This document shows, one piece after another, positions 55,260 to 64,000 of a DNA stretch of 64,000 nucleotides. The first letter of the stretch is position 1. Each line of letters starts with the position of its first letter. The DNA comes from Candidatus Pelagibacter communis. Its GTDB lineage: Bacteria; Pseudomonadota; Alphaproteobacteria; Pelagibacterales; Pelagibacteraceae. Position numbers and translations under genes: made by a program. Below the pieces are notes generated by a model. That model was not told the DNA's origin and searched no databases. It saw only the letters and a list, made by a program, of their open reading frames with translations. The stretch covers positions 186,001 through 250,000 of the forward strand of contig NZ_CVSI01000058.1 of NCBI RefSeq assembly GCF_001179985.1, given 5' to 3'.

Positions 55260-58163
55260 TTAAAACTTTTTAGATAGTGAAATATTAGCATTTTTATCAG
55301 ATGAGTCCTTAAATGCTTGTCTTGCATTGAAATTTAGATGCAATCCATTAACATTTCTTGTTACATCAACTACAGCGGCTAAATCATTGTTTCCACCAAT
55401 ATTAAATGAATAATCTGTTTTTCTCATTGATCTATAATTAAAACCAAATCTTAAAGCGTCTGTTCTTTCACTCTCATTTCCTTGTATTCGTTTATAGCTT
55501 GATGTTAGTTTAATGTTATCTCTAGCCTCAAAATAAAACCCTATTTCTGATGATGCTAAATGTGTAGAACTTACACCTTGTACAAATGTGTATGTCGTTG
55601 CTGTATCAGAGGCATAATTCATTTTTACATCAGAAGAGTTACTAAAATCTAAACTATATTCAATTACTCCAAATGGTTTTAATGAACTATCAGAAAACTT
55701 AATTACATCATTAATCTCCATTCCAATTGATCCAAGTGCACTTTCAAAAGTCTGTTTAGAATAAGATAATGCGTCTGTTCCTGTTTCAGTATAAGAATCT
55801 AATTCAGTATAACCTAAATCAAGCCTTACAATTGGTGTTGCACTAAATTCACCTTGACCATAAGTTTTACCATAATTAATTGATCCAAATAATTGATTAC
55901 CATTTCTTGAACCTGTTAATGTATTTCCAGAACTTTTTCTAACACTATCAGACTCGATTATTCCAAATCCAATTAGACCTTGCATAAAGTTATTATCATT
56001 GAAAGGTTTCGTTCTATATATAGTTAGGCTTAGACTTTCAGTATCAATACCAGTGCCATCACTTCCTATATCAGCATCACTCAATCCATATTGAATAGCA
56101 AAACCTAAAAGATCACTCTCATTAATTTTTTTATCAAAACCAAAAGCCACATTTTGACTATCAGTTTCTTTTGGAGAGTTTTCTGAACTACCACCATCAC
56201 CAATTCTAGAAACACTTATAGAACCTTCGCTCCACAACGACCAATCATCAGGTACAAAATTTGGTTGTGTATAAGTTGATATTGGTATTGTTTCCATCAA
56301 AGAAGCCAAAAGAGTATTATCAAAATCTAATTTAATATTATTATTGGTAAAGTTATTGTTAGTTCTATTTTGTCTTAAATAATTTAGTCTGCTTGTAACA
56401 ATACCAACTGACGTAGTAAATGATGTTTTAACTTGTTCTGTAAGTGATTTAATTGAACCAGTTACTTTTTTATCTGTTGTAGGATCAGTTTTTGAATTTG
56501 ATGTAAAACTTAGGGCAGTTGTTGAGCTAATTCCTGCATAAGAATTACTTGAGGCATCATCAAAAGCTGTTGCATCTATTAAAACATAATATTCTACACC
56601 TGGGTCAAAATCAGATGAAGGATTAACTGTTATTTGACTTGAGCCTGACCCTGTAACCTGACCACTTGTTACATCAATTTGCTCGACAGTACTATCATCG
56701 GATGTCTTTTTAATTGTAATATTTCCGCTTTCTGCATCAACACTTTCATTAAAATTTAAAATAATGTTGGCATCGAGCTCTACATCTGTTGCATCATCTG
56801 CAGGAATTGAAGATGAAAGTGTAGGATTAGCATTATCAACTGAGGTAAAACTTAATGCTGTTGTGGAACTTATTCCAGCATAAGCATTATTTGCGCCATC
56901 TTCAAATGCAGTTGCGTCAATTAATAAATAATATTCAGTGGAACTATCAAAATCACTAGAGGGATTTATTGTAATTTGATCCCCACCTGCTTGACCCATT
57001 GGACCTTGGGCCCCATTACCTGTAACCTGACCACTTGTAACACCTATTTGTTCAACTGTACTATTATCAGATGTTTTTTTAATAGTTACATTTCCAGATG
57101 TTGCACTAACACTCTCACTGAATGTAAGAACGATATTAGCATTGACTGCAACTCCAGTAGCATTATCAGCCGGTACTGAAGAAGAAAGAGTTGGCGCGAT
57201 ATTATCCTCTGTTGTAAAACTTAATGCCGTTGTAGAGCTTATACCTGCATAAGAATTACCTGTTGCATCATCAAAAGCTGTTGCATCTATTAACACATAA
57301 TATTCTGTCGATCCTGTTAAATCAGATGATGGGTTGACAGTTATTTGAGTTGAACCTGATCCAGTAACTTGACCCCCTGTAACATCAATTGTTTCAACCG
57401 TACTATTATCAGATGTTTTTTTTATAGTTATATTTCCACTCTCTGCATCAACATTTTCACTAAAATTTAAAACTATATTATCTGAAACTGAAACATCAGT
57501 TGCATCATCAGCTGGAGTTGATGAGCTTAAAGTCGGAGTAGCATCTGCTGTTCCAAAATATTCAATTTCATTAATTTGGTGCATACCACCACTCACAACT
57601 GAGGTAGCGTAATATCTAAAATAAGAGTAAGGAGCAGGAGTATCAAAGTCATCGCCACCGCCAGTCCATTTGATTACTTGATATCTAGTTGAGCCCCATG
57701 GAGAGGTTCCATTATTACTATATGAATAAATATCAGTCCAATCACTACCATTGTTTGAACCTTGTATTTTAAAAATATCTGGATCTCTACTTGCAACATC
57801 ATTACCAGATGTAATTGTAAAATGAGTTAAGACATAGGCTTGAGAAAATCCTACCGATATCCATTGTGTTGGTCCGTTACAACACCACTTATCACTACTA
57901 CTACCAACCTTATTGTCAAATACGTTGTAAGAACCTTCCGCATGCCAATATTTTTCAGAACTTGCATCTATAGACGACCAATTCCAATTTGTATTAGAAC
58001 CATCAACACCATTATTTTCAGGATCTGTGAGGTCTCCACCAAGTAAAGCACTAGTACCAGTGCCTAAAACCGTATAAGCTTGCGCTTGATTATTCCAACA
58101 CCCCAAAATTACTAAAAAAAAAATAATTTTGATAAAATTGCTTATTGAGTCTTTAATGTCCAT
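55260..58163 (-). CDS. Large autotransporter-like surface protein with discoidin-like and three Ig-like domains
   Basis: 967 residues. A signal peptide ends near residue 29 (NNQAQA, cut before YT). Residues ~45-205 look like a discoidin (F5/8 C) carbohydrate-binding domain, with Trp/Cys-rich KWCCNGPTQWISVGF and IQGSNNGSDWTDIYSYSN. Three Ig-like (SbsA/Big-like) repeats follow at ~208-320, ~323-442 and ~446-555, each with PTLSSS-P, ITIKKTSD-STVE and YAGISSTTALSFT. Repeat 2 alone has a collagen-like insert GAQGPMGQAGG (384-394). From ~680 to the terminal Phe is a beta-barrel-type C terminus homologous to that of the next protein. A surface adhesin is likely; the ligand is unknown. Confidence 0.82.
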   Translation of the reverse strand: MDIKDSISNFIKIIFFLVILGCWNNQAQAYTVLGTGTSALLGGDLTDPENNGVDGSNTNWNWSSIDASSEKYWHAEGSYNVFDNKVGSSSDKWCCNGPTQWISVGFSQAYVLTHFTITSGNDVASRDPDIFKIQGSNNGSDWTDIYSYSNNGTSPWGSTRYQVIKWTGGGDDFDTPAPYSYFRYYATSVVSGGMHQINEIEYFGTADATPTLSSSTPADDATDVSVSDNIVLNFSENVDAESGNITIKKTSDNSTVETIDVTGGQVTGSGSTQITVNPSSDLTGSTEYYVLIDATAFDDATGNSYAGISSTTALSFTTEDNIAPTLSSSVPADNATGVAVNANIVLTFSESVSATSGNVTIKKTSDNSTVEQIGVTSGQVTGNGAQGPMGQAGGDQITINPSSDFDSSTEYYLLIDATAFEDGANNAYAGISSTTALSFTSVDNANPTLSSSIPADDATDVELDANIILNFNESVDAESGNITIKKTSDDSTVEQIDVTSGQVTGSGSSQITVNPSSDFDPGVEYYVLIDATAFDDASSNSYAGISSTTALSFTSNSKTDPTTDKKVTGSIKSLTEQVKTSFTTSVGIVTSRLNYLRQNRTNNNFTNNNIKLDFDNTLLASLMETIPISTYTQPNFVPDDWSLWSEGSISVSRIGDGGSSENSPKETDSQNVAFGFDKKINESDLLGFAIQYGLSDADIGSDGTGIDTESLSLTIYRTKPFNDNNFMQGLIGFGIIESDSVRKSSGNTLTGSRNGNQLFGSINYGKTYGQGEFSATPIVRLDLGYTELDSYTETGTDALSYSKQTFESALGSIGMEINDVIKFSDSSLKPFGVIEYSLDFSNSSDVKMNYASDTATTYTFVQGVSSTHLASSEIGFYFEARDNIKLTSSYKRIQGNESERTDALRFGFNYRSMRKTDYSFNIGGNNDLAAVVDVTRNVNGLHLNFNARQAFKDSSDKNANISLSKKF

Positions 58164-58201
58164 TTTAGGCTATTTTTAATTTAAAATGACACTTATGTAA
58201 A

Positions 58202-58230
58202 ATTATAAACTGCGAGCGAAGGTATAAGAA
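58202..58230 (-). promoter_or_regulatory. Sigma-70 promoter of the adhesin gene
   Basis: Minus strand TTCTTA (58225-58230), 17 bases, TATAAT (58202-58207), about 40 bases before the ATG at 58163. It lies in the 119-base gap after the upstream autotransporter-like gene and may also serve the lipoprotein, barrel and pilin genes downstream. Confidence 0.5.
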
Positions 58231-58282
58231 AAATGTATATGTGTTATGAGTATTTGAGATAAGGCCAGTTATTACTATCTAT

Positions 58283-60472
58283 TTAAAAGGTATTAGATAA
58301 TTGGAGATTTAAACCATAACCAGGATTTTCATCCATGAAAGAGTAATTGGTATCCAGTTTTAAATCAAAGTAGTTGTAATGTTTAAGATAACTTAAGTTA
58401 GCTGTATTATTGGTTAGCGGGTCAAAGTTAAAAGCAATATCGGTATTATTCTCTCTTAGATATCCAAACTTAAAGAAAAGACTTTGAAGATGACTGCTTT
58501 CATCAAGTCCTTGAAGTCTTTCAAAATTTAGTCCAAACGTGTGACCGCTCTCAGATACACTTTCCATCCCAAAATTTACTTTAAGATTATGTAATGAGTG
58601 TCTTTTAACGGATTTACGTTGAGATGTAAGATCACTGTGACTTTTCACTGTATATCCAATATTAGATGATAAATCTTGTATGTATTCAATACTTCCATTT
58701 CTAAATAAATTAAAATTGGTTTTTTCAACTAATTTATCAAATTTTAGACCAGCAGTTATGTTTCCGGTATTAAAAACTAAAGTGTCGTAAATATCTTGAA
58801 CAGAAGATGTATTGAAATCTGTATAACTTGAAAGACTAGTAATTCCGAACATAAATCCACCTGTTGGTCTGATATTAAATTCTCCGTAACCACTGTCACT
58901 ATTCATATTTATAGCAGTAAATAGTTGCTTACCATTTCGGTTACCAGTTACTTGGTCAGATGAATTTAGTTGATCAATTTTTAAAAAACTTAATCCTAAA
59001 AGTGTGTTTAAATTTAATTTACTGTCTAATTGGTTTGTGCTGTATAAATTTAAAGTTAATGTTTCTGAGTCTAATTTAAAACCATCAGATGTTTTGTTAT
59101 AAGTATTTCCTTGGCCATATCTAATTGCAGCACCTACAAATTTATTATTTTTAAGTTTTTTATCTACTCCAAACATTAAACCACCAACTTTAAGTGTTTG
59201 CGGTGTTGTTGTTGCTTTATCACCTGTCCTACCAATTGAAATATCTCCGTGAGACCAAAAAGATAAATTCTTAAAATTACTTCTTGTTTCTTTTTTCTTT
59301 TTTACAGAAGCTTTTGTATATTTTTGATTGAAAGTATTTTTTAGAGTATCACTTAATGCAGATAAAATAGGATTATTTATATTCAGATTAATATTATTAG
59401 TATTAAGATTATTGTTACCTTCGTTACGTCTTAACCAATCAAATCTTTTAAATATAACAGAAGAGTTTTGATGTATTACTTGTTTAGCAACATCAACTTG
59501 AGCACTAGTATTAGAAACAGTATCTTCTTCACAAATTACAATTCCGTAAGGGCAACTTAGGTCGTACTCATGAACTCTATCACGAGCACCAACTGCGCCA
59601 TCTTGGTAAGTAACTTGGTAAAGTTTCATTCCATCTTCGGAGAAACCCATACCGAGAGGAGTACCATTAGTTCCATCAGCTCCTAAACTTTCGAATACTT
59701 GTTGAACTTTTCCTGCAAACTTTGCTGTCGTTATATCAAATCCTGTGCTTAGTTTATAAACATAGATGAATCTCGCAGCTGCTCCAGTGCTAGATTCGAT
59801 TACATACATTCTTGTTCCATCATCATCAAATGAAAAATCTTGAAGGATTGTTGATGCAACACTAATTGTAAAACTATTTCCTTCAGTAACTGTGCTGGTG
59901 TCATAGGGTGTAGATAAATTAAACTCAATTATTCTTCTACCTGAAGAATTAACCCAAACATCAATTAGAAACATTTTTGTTCCATCATTATTAAATTTAA
60001 CAGATCTGTTGTTGCCTATATCTGGATCTGGACCAGTTTTAAAATGAAAACCATCATCAGCGATAGTAGTTGCACTTGAAAAATCATAGGGGATTGAAAG
60101 CGAATTGGCATTGAAACCACCTCCATCATTGATAGCAAAAACTTTTGTTCCATCGTTATTAAACTCAAAACCTTGTGGTTGCGTTATGTTGTCAACGCCT
60201 CCATTAGTAGCTAATGTTACTTTACTATCAAAATCGATTGTAGAAATATTAAAAGGGGTATCAACATCGTATTGTATCAAAACATTTTGTCCAGAACGAA
60301 AATCAGAAAAAAAAATTTTAGTTCCAGCTGGATTAAATCGTACATCAGATGGAGATTTTACAATATTATTTAAACTAACTGTTCTTAACAAAGTAGGTTT
60401 TACTTCTGCTTTCAAATTTGTAAATTGAAATAAAATTAAAGAAAATACAAAGATTTTTATTAATTTTTTCAT
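58283..60472 (-). CDS. Autotransporter-like outer-membrane protein with beta-propeller-like N-terminal domain
   Basis: 729 residues. The signal peptide is MKKLIKIFVFSLILFQFTNLKA. Residues ~30-305 contain repeated blocks of the type FNNDGTKMFLIDV, FDDDGTRMYVIES and FSEDGMKLYQVTY, spaced about 50-60 residues, like the blades of a YVTN-type propeller. From ~340 a linker (DWLRRNEGNNNLNTNNINL) leads to a barrel domain ending in aromatic NTF. The linker and barrel closely parallel residues ~590-967 of the adjacent 967-residue protein, so the two are paralogues with exchanged passengers. Surface role inferred. Confidence 0.8.
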   Translation of the reverse strand: MKKLIKIFVFSLILFQFTNLKAEVKPTLLRTVSLNNIVKSPSDVRFNPAGTKIFFSDFRSGQNVLIQYDVDTPFNISTIDFDSKVTLATNGGVDNITQPQGFEFNNDGTKVFAINDGGGFNANSLSIPYDFSSATTIADDGFHFKTGPDPDIGNNRSVKFNNDGTKMFLIDVWVNSSGRRIIEFNLSTPYDTSTVTEGNSFTISVASTILQDFSFDDDGTRMYVIESSTGAAARFIYVYKLSTGFDITTAKFAGKVQQVFESLGADGTNGTPLGMGFSEDGMKLYQVTYQDGAVGARDRVHEYDLSCPYGIVICEEDTVSNTSAQVDVAKQVIHQNSSVIFKRFDWLRRNEGNNNLNTNNINLNINNPILSALSDTLKNTFNQKYTKASVKKKKETRSNFKNLSFWSHGDISIGRTGDKATTTPQTLKVGGLMFGVDKKLKNNKFVGAAIRYGQGNTYNKTSDGFKLDSETLTLNLYSTNQLDSKLNLNTLLGLSFLKIDQLNSSDQVTGNRNGKQLFTAINMNSDSGYGEFNIRPTGGFMFGITSLSSYTDFNTSSVQDIYDTLVFNTGNITAGLKFDKLVEKTNFNLFRNGSIEYIQDLSSNIGYTVKSHSDLTSQRKSVKRHSLHNLKVNFGMESVSESGHTFGLNFERLQGLDESSHLQSLFFKFGYLRENNTDIAFNFDPLTNNTANLSYLKHYNYFDLKLDTNYSFMDENPGYGLNLQLSNTF

Positions 60473-60574
60473 GTAATTAATTTATAAAATTTACAAAAAG
60501 TTTTTATCAAAAAGAAAAAAAAAATCTATATTTCATAAGTTTAAAAAATGAGTAAAATACCCCTAATGTAGGCA

Positions 60575-63262
60575 TTATCCTGTATTTTTTATAGCTGCCG
60601 ATATTCCGGCAATACTAGTCATCAAAGCATCGTTTAAATAGTCTTTATTTTCTCTTTTATTATTTTTTTTTGATAGCTTCATCATTACAGTTGCCTGCAG
60701 AATATTTAACACTTCAGAATAAAGGTTTCTTATAATTGCTGGACTTCTAAAAATTTTTCTTTGTTGTAAAATTTCTCTCGGTGTAATCTTTTTATTAAGT
60801 GTTTTAAGTGCATCAAATTGAAATCTTAGTTTTTTTCCAACTCTTTTTAAATTTTCATCTGCTAAATTTTCTTCATAAATTTTGGAAATTTCAGGATCTA
60901 CCTTAGAGATTACCATATCTAATAAGTCCATTGTAGAATTAAAGAAAGGCCAATTTTTTTCCATATCTATTAAAGTTTTTCTAAATTTTTTTATTGAGGA
61001 ATATCTTAAAGCTTCAGCTGTACCTAACCATGCTGGCAACATTAATCTAATTTGTGTCCATGCAAATACCCAAGGTATTGCCCTTAAACTTTTTATACTA
61101 TCTACTTGTTTTCTTTTAGATGGACGGGATCCAATTGAAAGTTTGCCCAATGCTAAATGAGGTGTAACAGTTTTAAAATATCTAATGAATTCCGAGTTTG
61201 ATGTTAAATTTTTTCTATATGAGCTTTTAGATATATCAGACATATTTTCTATTAAATTTCTCCAATTATTTTTTGGTTCTGGTGGTGGAATTAATGTTGC
61301 AAGCATTACCGAACTTATGTAGCTACATAAATTATATTTAGCTAATGGCTCATAACCATACTTTTGTTGAATTACTTCACCTTGATCAGTAATTCTAATT
61401 TTACCATTAACAGATCCAGGAGGTTGAGATCTTAGTGTTGCTTGAATTGGTCCTCCCCCTCTTCCTGCAGAACCTCCTCTTCCATGAAAGAAAGATACAT
61501 TAATTTTAAATTTTTTTGATAGAGCTAAAATTTCTTCTTGTAATTTATATTGATGCCAGCTTGCACATAATTTACCTGCATCCTTACTTGAGTCTGAGTA
61601 GCCAATCATAATTTCTTGATTATGTTTAATTAAATTTCGATACCATCTTAATTTATATAAAGAGGACATAATCTTTCCTCCATTTATTAAATCGTCTAAG
61701 GTTTCAAATAAAGGTACAACTCTCAATTTATCTTTTATATTTGCTTCTTTTTGTAAAAGAATAACTGAAAGAATATCTGATGCTGAGGATGTCATTGATA
61801 TAATATAGGCTCCTAAACATTCTTTTGGTTGACGTGCTAATTCTTTAAAAGTTAACCAAACTTCTAAGTTTTCTTTATCTTTAAATTGAAAATTCTTAAA
61901 AAAGTTTTTACCTTTTATTTTTTTTGATAAAAACTTTATTTTCTCTTCCTCTGTCCAAGAATTATAATTCTTTTTAAATTTTCTTTTTACAATTTCAGTA
62001 ATAAGTTTTGTATGTCTTGAAGATTCTTGTCTAATGTCTAATCTTGCTAAGTTAATTCCAAAACATTTTGCCCTTCGCATTAAATCTAATAATTCACCAC
62101 TTGCTATATTTTCATTTTGTGTTTCTTCTAAAGACTCTCTAACTACTCTTAATGGTTTTAAAATACTTTCCCTAGAGGAAATTAAATCTTTTTGGTTCAG
62201 TGGTTTTTTATTAACTAAATGTTGCTCAATCATTCTATGGGTTTTTCTCATTTTATCTCTAAGGGGTCTTAAATAAACTCTATAGGGTTCATATGAAAAG
62301 CCAGTATATTTTAAAATCTTTTTTGAACATTTTTGCATTGAAAAAGATCTAATTAATTTTGTTAAGGATTTTTCATAAAGTTTTGCAGCTTCCCATCTAG
62401 ATAAGAGTAAAACCTCTTTTGTAACTTCTGATGTAACAAATGGATTTCCATCCCTATCACCTCCCATCCATGAACCAAATTCAATTGGATTAAAATTCTT
62501 AGGTAAGTTTCTGTTCATATTTTTCACAAATATTTCATTTAATCTTCTGTAAACTTTTGGAATTGTTTCCCATAAACTATCTTCAATAATTGCCAAACCC
62601 CATCTTGCCTCATCAAAAGGCGAAGGCTTAAATCTCTTAAGTTCATCAGTGTTCCAAATAATAGTTATTTCATCGAACATTTTTTTATCTAAAACTTTTA
62701 ATTTAGATGGATAATTTTTAAGTAAATTTCTTTGTTCTAATATTTCAGTTAAAGTATGGTATTTCTGAATTAAAGTTCTTCTTTTAACTTCAGTTGGGTG
62801 TGCAGTTAAAACTATTCCAATATTAAGCTTTTTAGCAAGGTCATAAATTTTATTATTAGAAATATTTTTATTTTTGAAAAAATTTTCAAATATTTCCTCA
62901 ATAAAAATATTCTTATTTTTTTTATTTTTATCGGAGTTTTCATATTGATCTAATGTTCTTGAGGCATCAACAGACTCTGCTAAATTATATAAATTCATAA
63001 AGTGACTGTAAGCTCTACTTAATTTGAGTAGATCTTTAGGATTTTGTTTTTTTATTTCTTTAGATAAACTTTTAAAAGGGTTTTTGAGATTTTTATTAGC
63101 AATATTTGCTTTAGAAATAAGTCTTGTTTTTTCAACTAATTTAAAAAATTTAACTCCTTCCTGTTCCTTTATAACTTTTCCTAATATATTACCAAGGTAT
63201 CTAACATCATCTCTTAAGCTTTTTGTTGGAATTCTTTCATAATAGAGATCTCTTTTTATCAT
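60575..63262 (-). CDS. ppc: Phosphoenolpyruvate carboxylase
   Basis: Carboxylates PEP to oxaloacetate to refill the TCA cycle. Catalytic motifs are all present: VLTAHPTEVKRRT, GGDRDGNPFVT, GYSDSSKDAGK and FHGRGGSAGRGGGP, and the C terminus ends AAIKNTG as expected (usually QNTG). 895 residues, close to the bacterial length. It marks the return to core genome and its upstream side is the COG3484-like peptidase, 26 bases away. Confidence 0.97.
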   Translation of the reverse strand: MIKRDLYYERIPTKSLRDDVRYLGNILGKVIKEQEGVKFFKLVEKTRLISKANIANKNLKNPFKSLSKEIKKQNPKDLLKLSRAYSHFMNLYNLAESVDASRTLDQYENSDKNKKNKNIFIEEIFENFFKNKNISNNKIYDLAKKLNIGIVLTAHPTEVKRRTLIQKYHTLTEILEQRNLLKNYPSKLKVLDKKMFDEITIIWNTDELKRFKPSPFDEARWGLAIIEDSLWETIPKVYRRLNEIFVKNMNRNLPKNFNPIEFGSWMGGDRDGNPFVTSEVTKEVLLLSRWEAAKLYEKSLTKLIRSFSMQKCSKKILKYTGFSYEPYRVYLRPLRDKMRKTHRMIEQHLVNKKPLNQKDLISSRESILKPLRVVRESLEETQNENIASGELLDLMRRAKCFGINLARLDIRQESSRHTKLITEIVKRKFKKNYNSWTEEEKIKFLSKKIKGKNFFKNFQFKDKENLEVWLTFKELARQPKECLGAYIISMTSSASDILSVILLQKEANIKDKLRVVPLFETLDDLINGGKIMSSLYKLRWYRNLIKHNQEIMIGYSDSSKDAGKLCASWHQYKLQEEILALSKKFKINVSFFHGRGGSAGRGGGPIQATLRSQPPGSVNGKIRITDQGEVIQQKYGYEPLAKYNLCSYISSVMLATLIPPPEPKNNWRNLIENMSDISKSSYRKNLTSNSEFIRYFKTVTPHLALGKLSIGSRPSKRKQVDSIKSLRAIPWVFAWTQIRLMLPAWLGTAEALRYSSIKKFRKTLIDMEKNWPFFNSTMDLLDMVISKVDPEISKIYEENLADENLKRVGKKLRFQFDALKTLNKKITPREILQQRKIFRSPAIIRNLYSEVLNILQATVMMKLSKKNNKRENKDYLNDALMTSIAGISAAIKNTG

Positions 63263-63288
63263 TTAAAAGTTATTTTATTAAAACTCAA

Positions 63289-64000
63289 TTATTTTTCCCA
63301 ATCAAATCTTGGAAAAGAGTCAAAAATTTTAAATATACCCTCGGACCATTCTTTAGAAACTTTTGAAAATTCTTGATCATTAAGGTTTAAACATTTTTGA
63401 GATGCAATTTTATATTGATCTTTTTTATAAACAACAAAGTCTATAGGAGGTCCAACTGTTAAGTCACTTTTTAATGTAGAATCCATTGATATTAAAGCGC
63501 ATCTTGATGCATCTCCAATAGATACATCAGGAGTTATAACTCTATCCAAAATTGGTTTTCCGTATTTAACTTCTCCAATTACTAAATACGGTTTACTATC
63601 AGCAGGCTTAATATAATTTCCTTGAGGATAAATTAAAAAAAGTTCCATTGGTTTACCCTTAATTTGACCACCAACAATAAATGTTGATCCTAATAAAACA
63701 GTGTCGGTGTTCATGCCCTTTGGTGATGAATGTTTTAAGTTCAATGCACCAATATATTTTGCCACTTGATCAAAATCTTCACATGTGTTTAAATTTTTTT
63801 TTCCTGAATTGTCTTCAAGATCTTTTTCAATTGACTTATAAACAGCTTGTGAAGTTCCTAAATTACCAGAAGTAACTATTAAAACAGTTCTATCACCAAC
63901 ATCGTAAGTGAACATTTTTGAGTAAATATTAACATTATCTAGTCCTGCATTAGTTCTAGAATCTGAAGCTACAACAATTCCATCTTTTGTTTTTATACCA
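63289..64000 (-). CDS. Proteasome-type peptidase (COG3484-like), 5' end outside the window
   Basis: The frame is open through the window edge: upstream of the internal Met at 63915 it continues with GIKTKDGIVVASDSRTNAGLDNVNIYSK, the typical start of bacterial proteasome-type Ntn-hydrolase-like proteins (COG3484), so that Met is not the start. Later motifs include LIVTSGNLGTSQAVYKS, LLGSTFIVGGQIKG and CALISMDSTLKSDLTVGPPIDFVVYKK. About 237 residues are visible. The N-terminal nucleophile is not in the window. Family is fairly sure; the substrate is unknown, though these genes often sit with transglutaminase-like genes. Confidence 0.85.
   Translation of the reverse strand, partial: GIKTKDGIVVASDSRTNAGLDNVNIYSKMFTYDVGDRTVLIVTSGNLGTSQAVYKSIEKDLEDNSGKKNLNTCEDFDQVAKYIGALNLKHSSPKGMNTDTVLLGSTFIVGGQIKGKPMELFLIYPQGNYIKPADSKPYLVIGEVKYGKPILDRVITPDVSIGDASRCALISMDSTLKSDLTVGPPIDFVVYKKDQYKIASQKCLNLNDQEFSKVSKEWSEGIFKIFDSFPRFDWEK

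Overview
The window looks like a piece of a SAR11-type (Pelagibacterales, 'Candidatus Pelagibacter'-like) alphaproteobacterial chromosome. It is strongly A+T-rich, its proteins are rich in Lys, Asn and Ile, intergenic spaces are a few bases, and the tRNA-Tyr/tRNA-Gly/tuf/tRNA-Trp/secE/nusG/rplKAJL/rpoBC/rpsLG/fusA/S10-spc-alpha order is the alphaproteobacterial arrangement. The assignment is inferred from composition, gene order and protein character, not from a database search.

Layout. 1-6270: housekeeping genes (RidA-family end, ugd, galU, panC, mgtE, lipB, an rluC-type pseudouridine synthase). 6285-34884: one nearly continuous leftward block carrying almost the whole core gene-expression set (tuf, secE, nusG, rplKAJL, rpoB, rpoC, rpsL, rpsG, fusA, S10-spc-alpha ribosomal genes with secY and adk, rpoA, rplQ). 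Two oddities sit here: a small secreted cytochrome c gene is wedged between rpoB and rpoC, and rplW (L23) cannot be read in one frame because of poly-A tracts. 34920-36110: tRNA-Gly, tRNA-Tyr, rlmB and tRNA-Thr.

36111-60574 is a mosaic accessory region. (a) A 2 kb island at tRNA-Thr carries a MrcB_N-like/HNH nuclease and a partner gene and ends in a 47-bp copy of the tRNA 3' part. (b) A surface-glycan group (GT87-like membrane glycosyltransferase, GT2, SDR epimerase/reductase, DegT-family enzyme with His in place of the catalytic Lys) is followed by nadK. (c) A 5 kb island at tRNA-Leu carries one giant type ISP-like restriction-modification gene and ends in a copy of the tRNA 5' half plus its promoter. 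Both islands lack an integrase and both have, just outside the cargo genes, pairs of short direct repeats whose half-sites are 11 bp apart. (d) Eleven tandem type IV pilin-like genes share almost the same first ~38 codons but have unrelated tails, with a truncated pilin 5' end at the downstream edge. (e) An outer-membrane barrel, a small membrane protein, a lipoprotein and two large autotransporter-like surface proteins lie upstream of them. 60575-64000 returns to core genes: ppc and a proteasome-type (COG3484-like) peptidase that runs off the window.

Taken together, the left half is the transcription/translation core and the right half is a surface-and-defence hypervariable region: envelope sugars, pilins and adhesins that face phages and particles, next to two tRNA-docked restriction cassettes. 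The pilin array and the tRNA/11-bp-repeat cassette architecture are the best candidates for undescribed biology.
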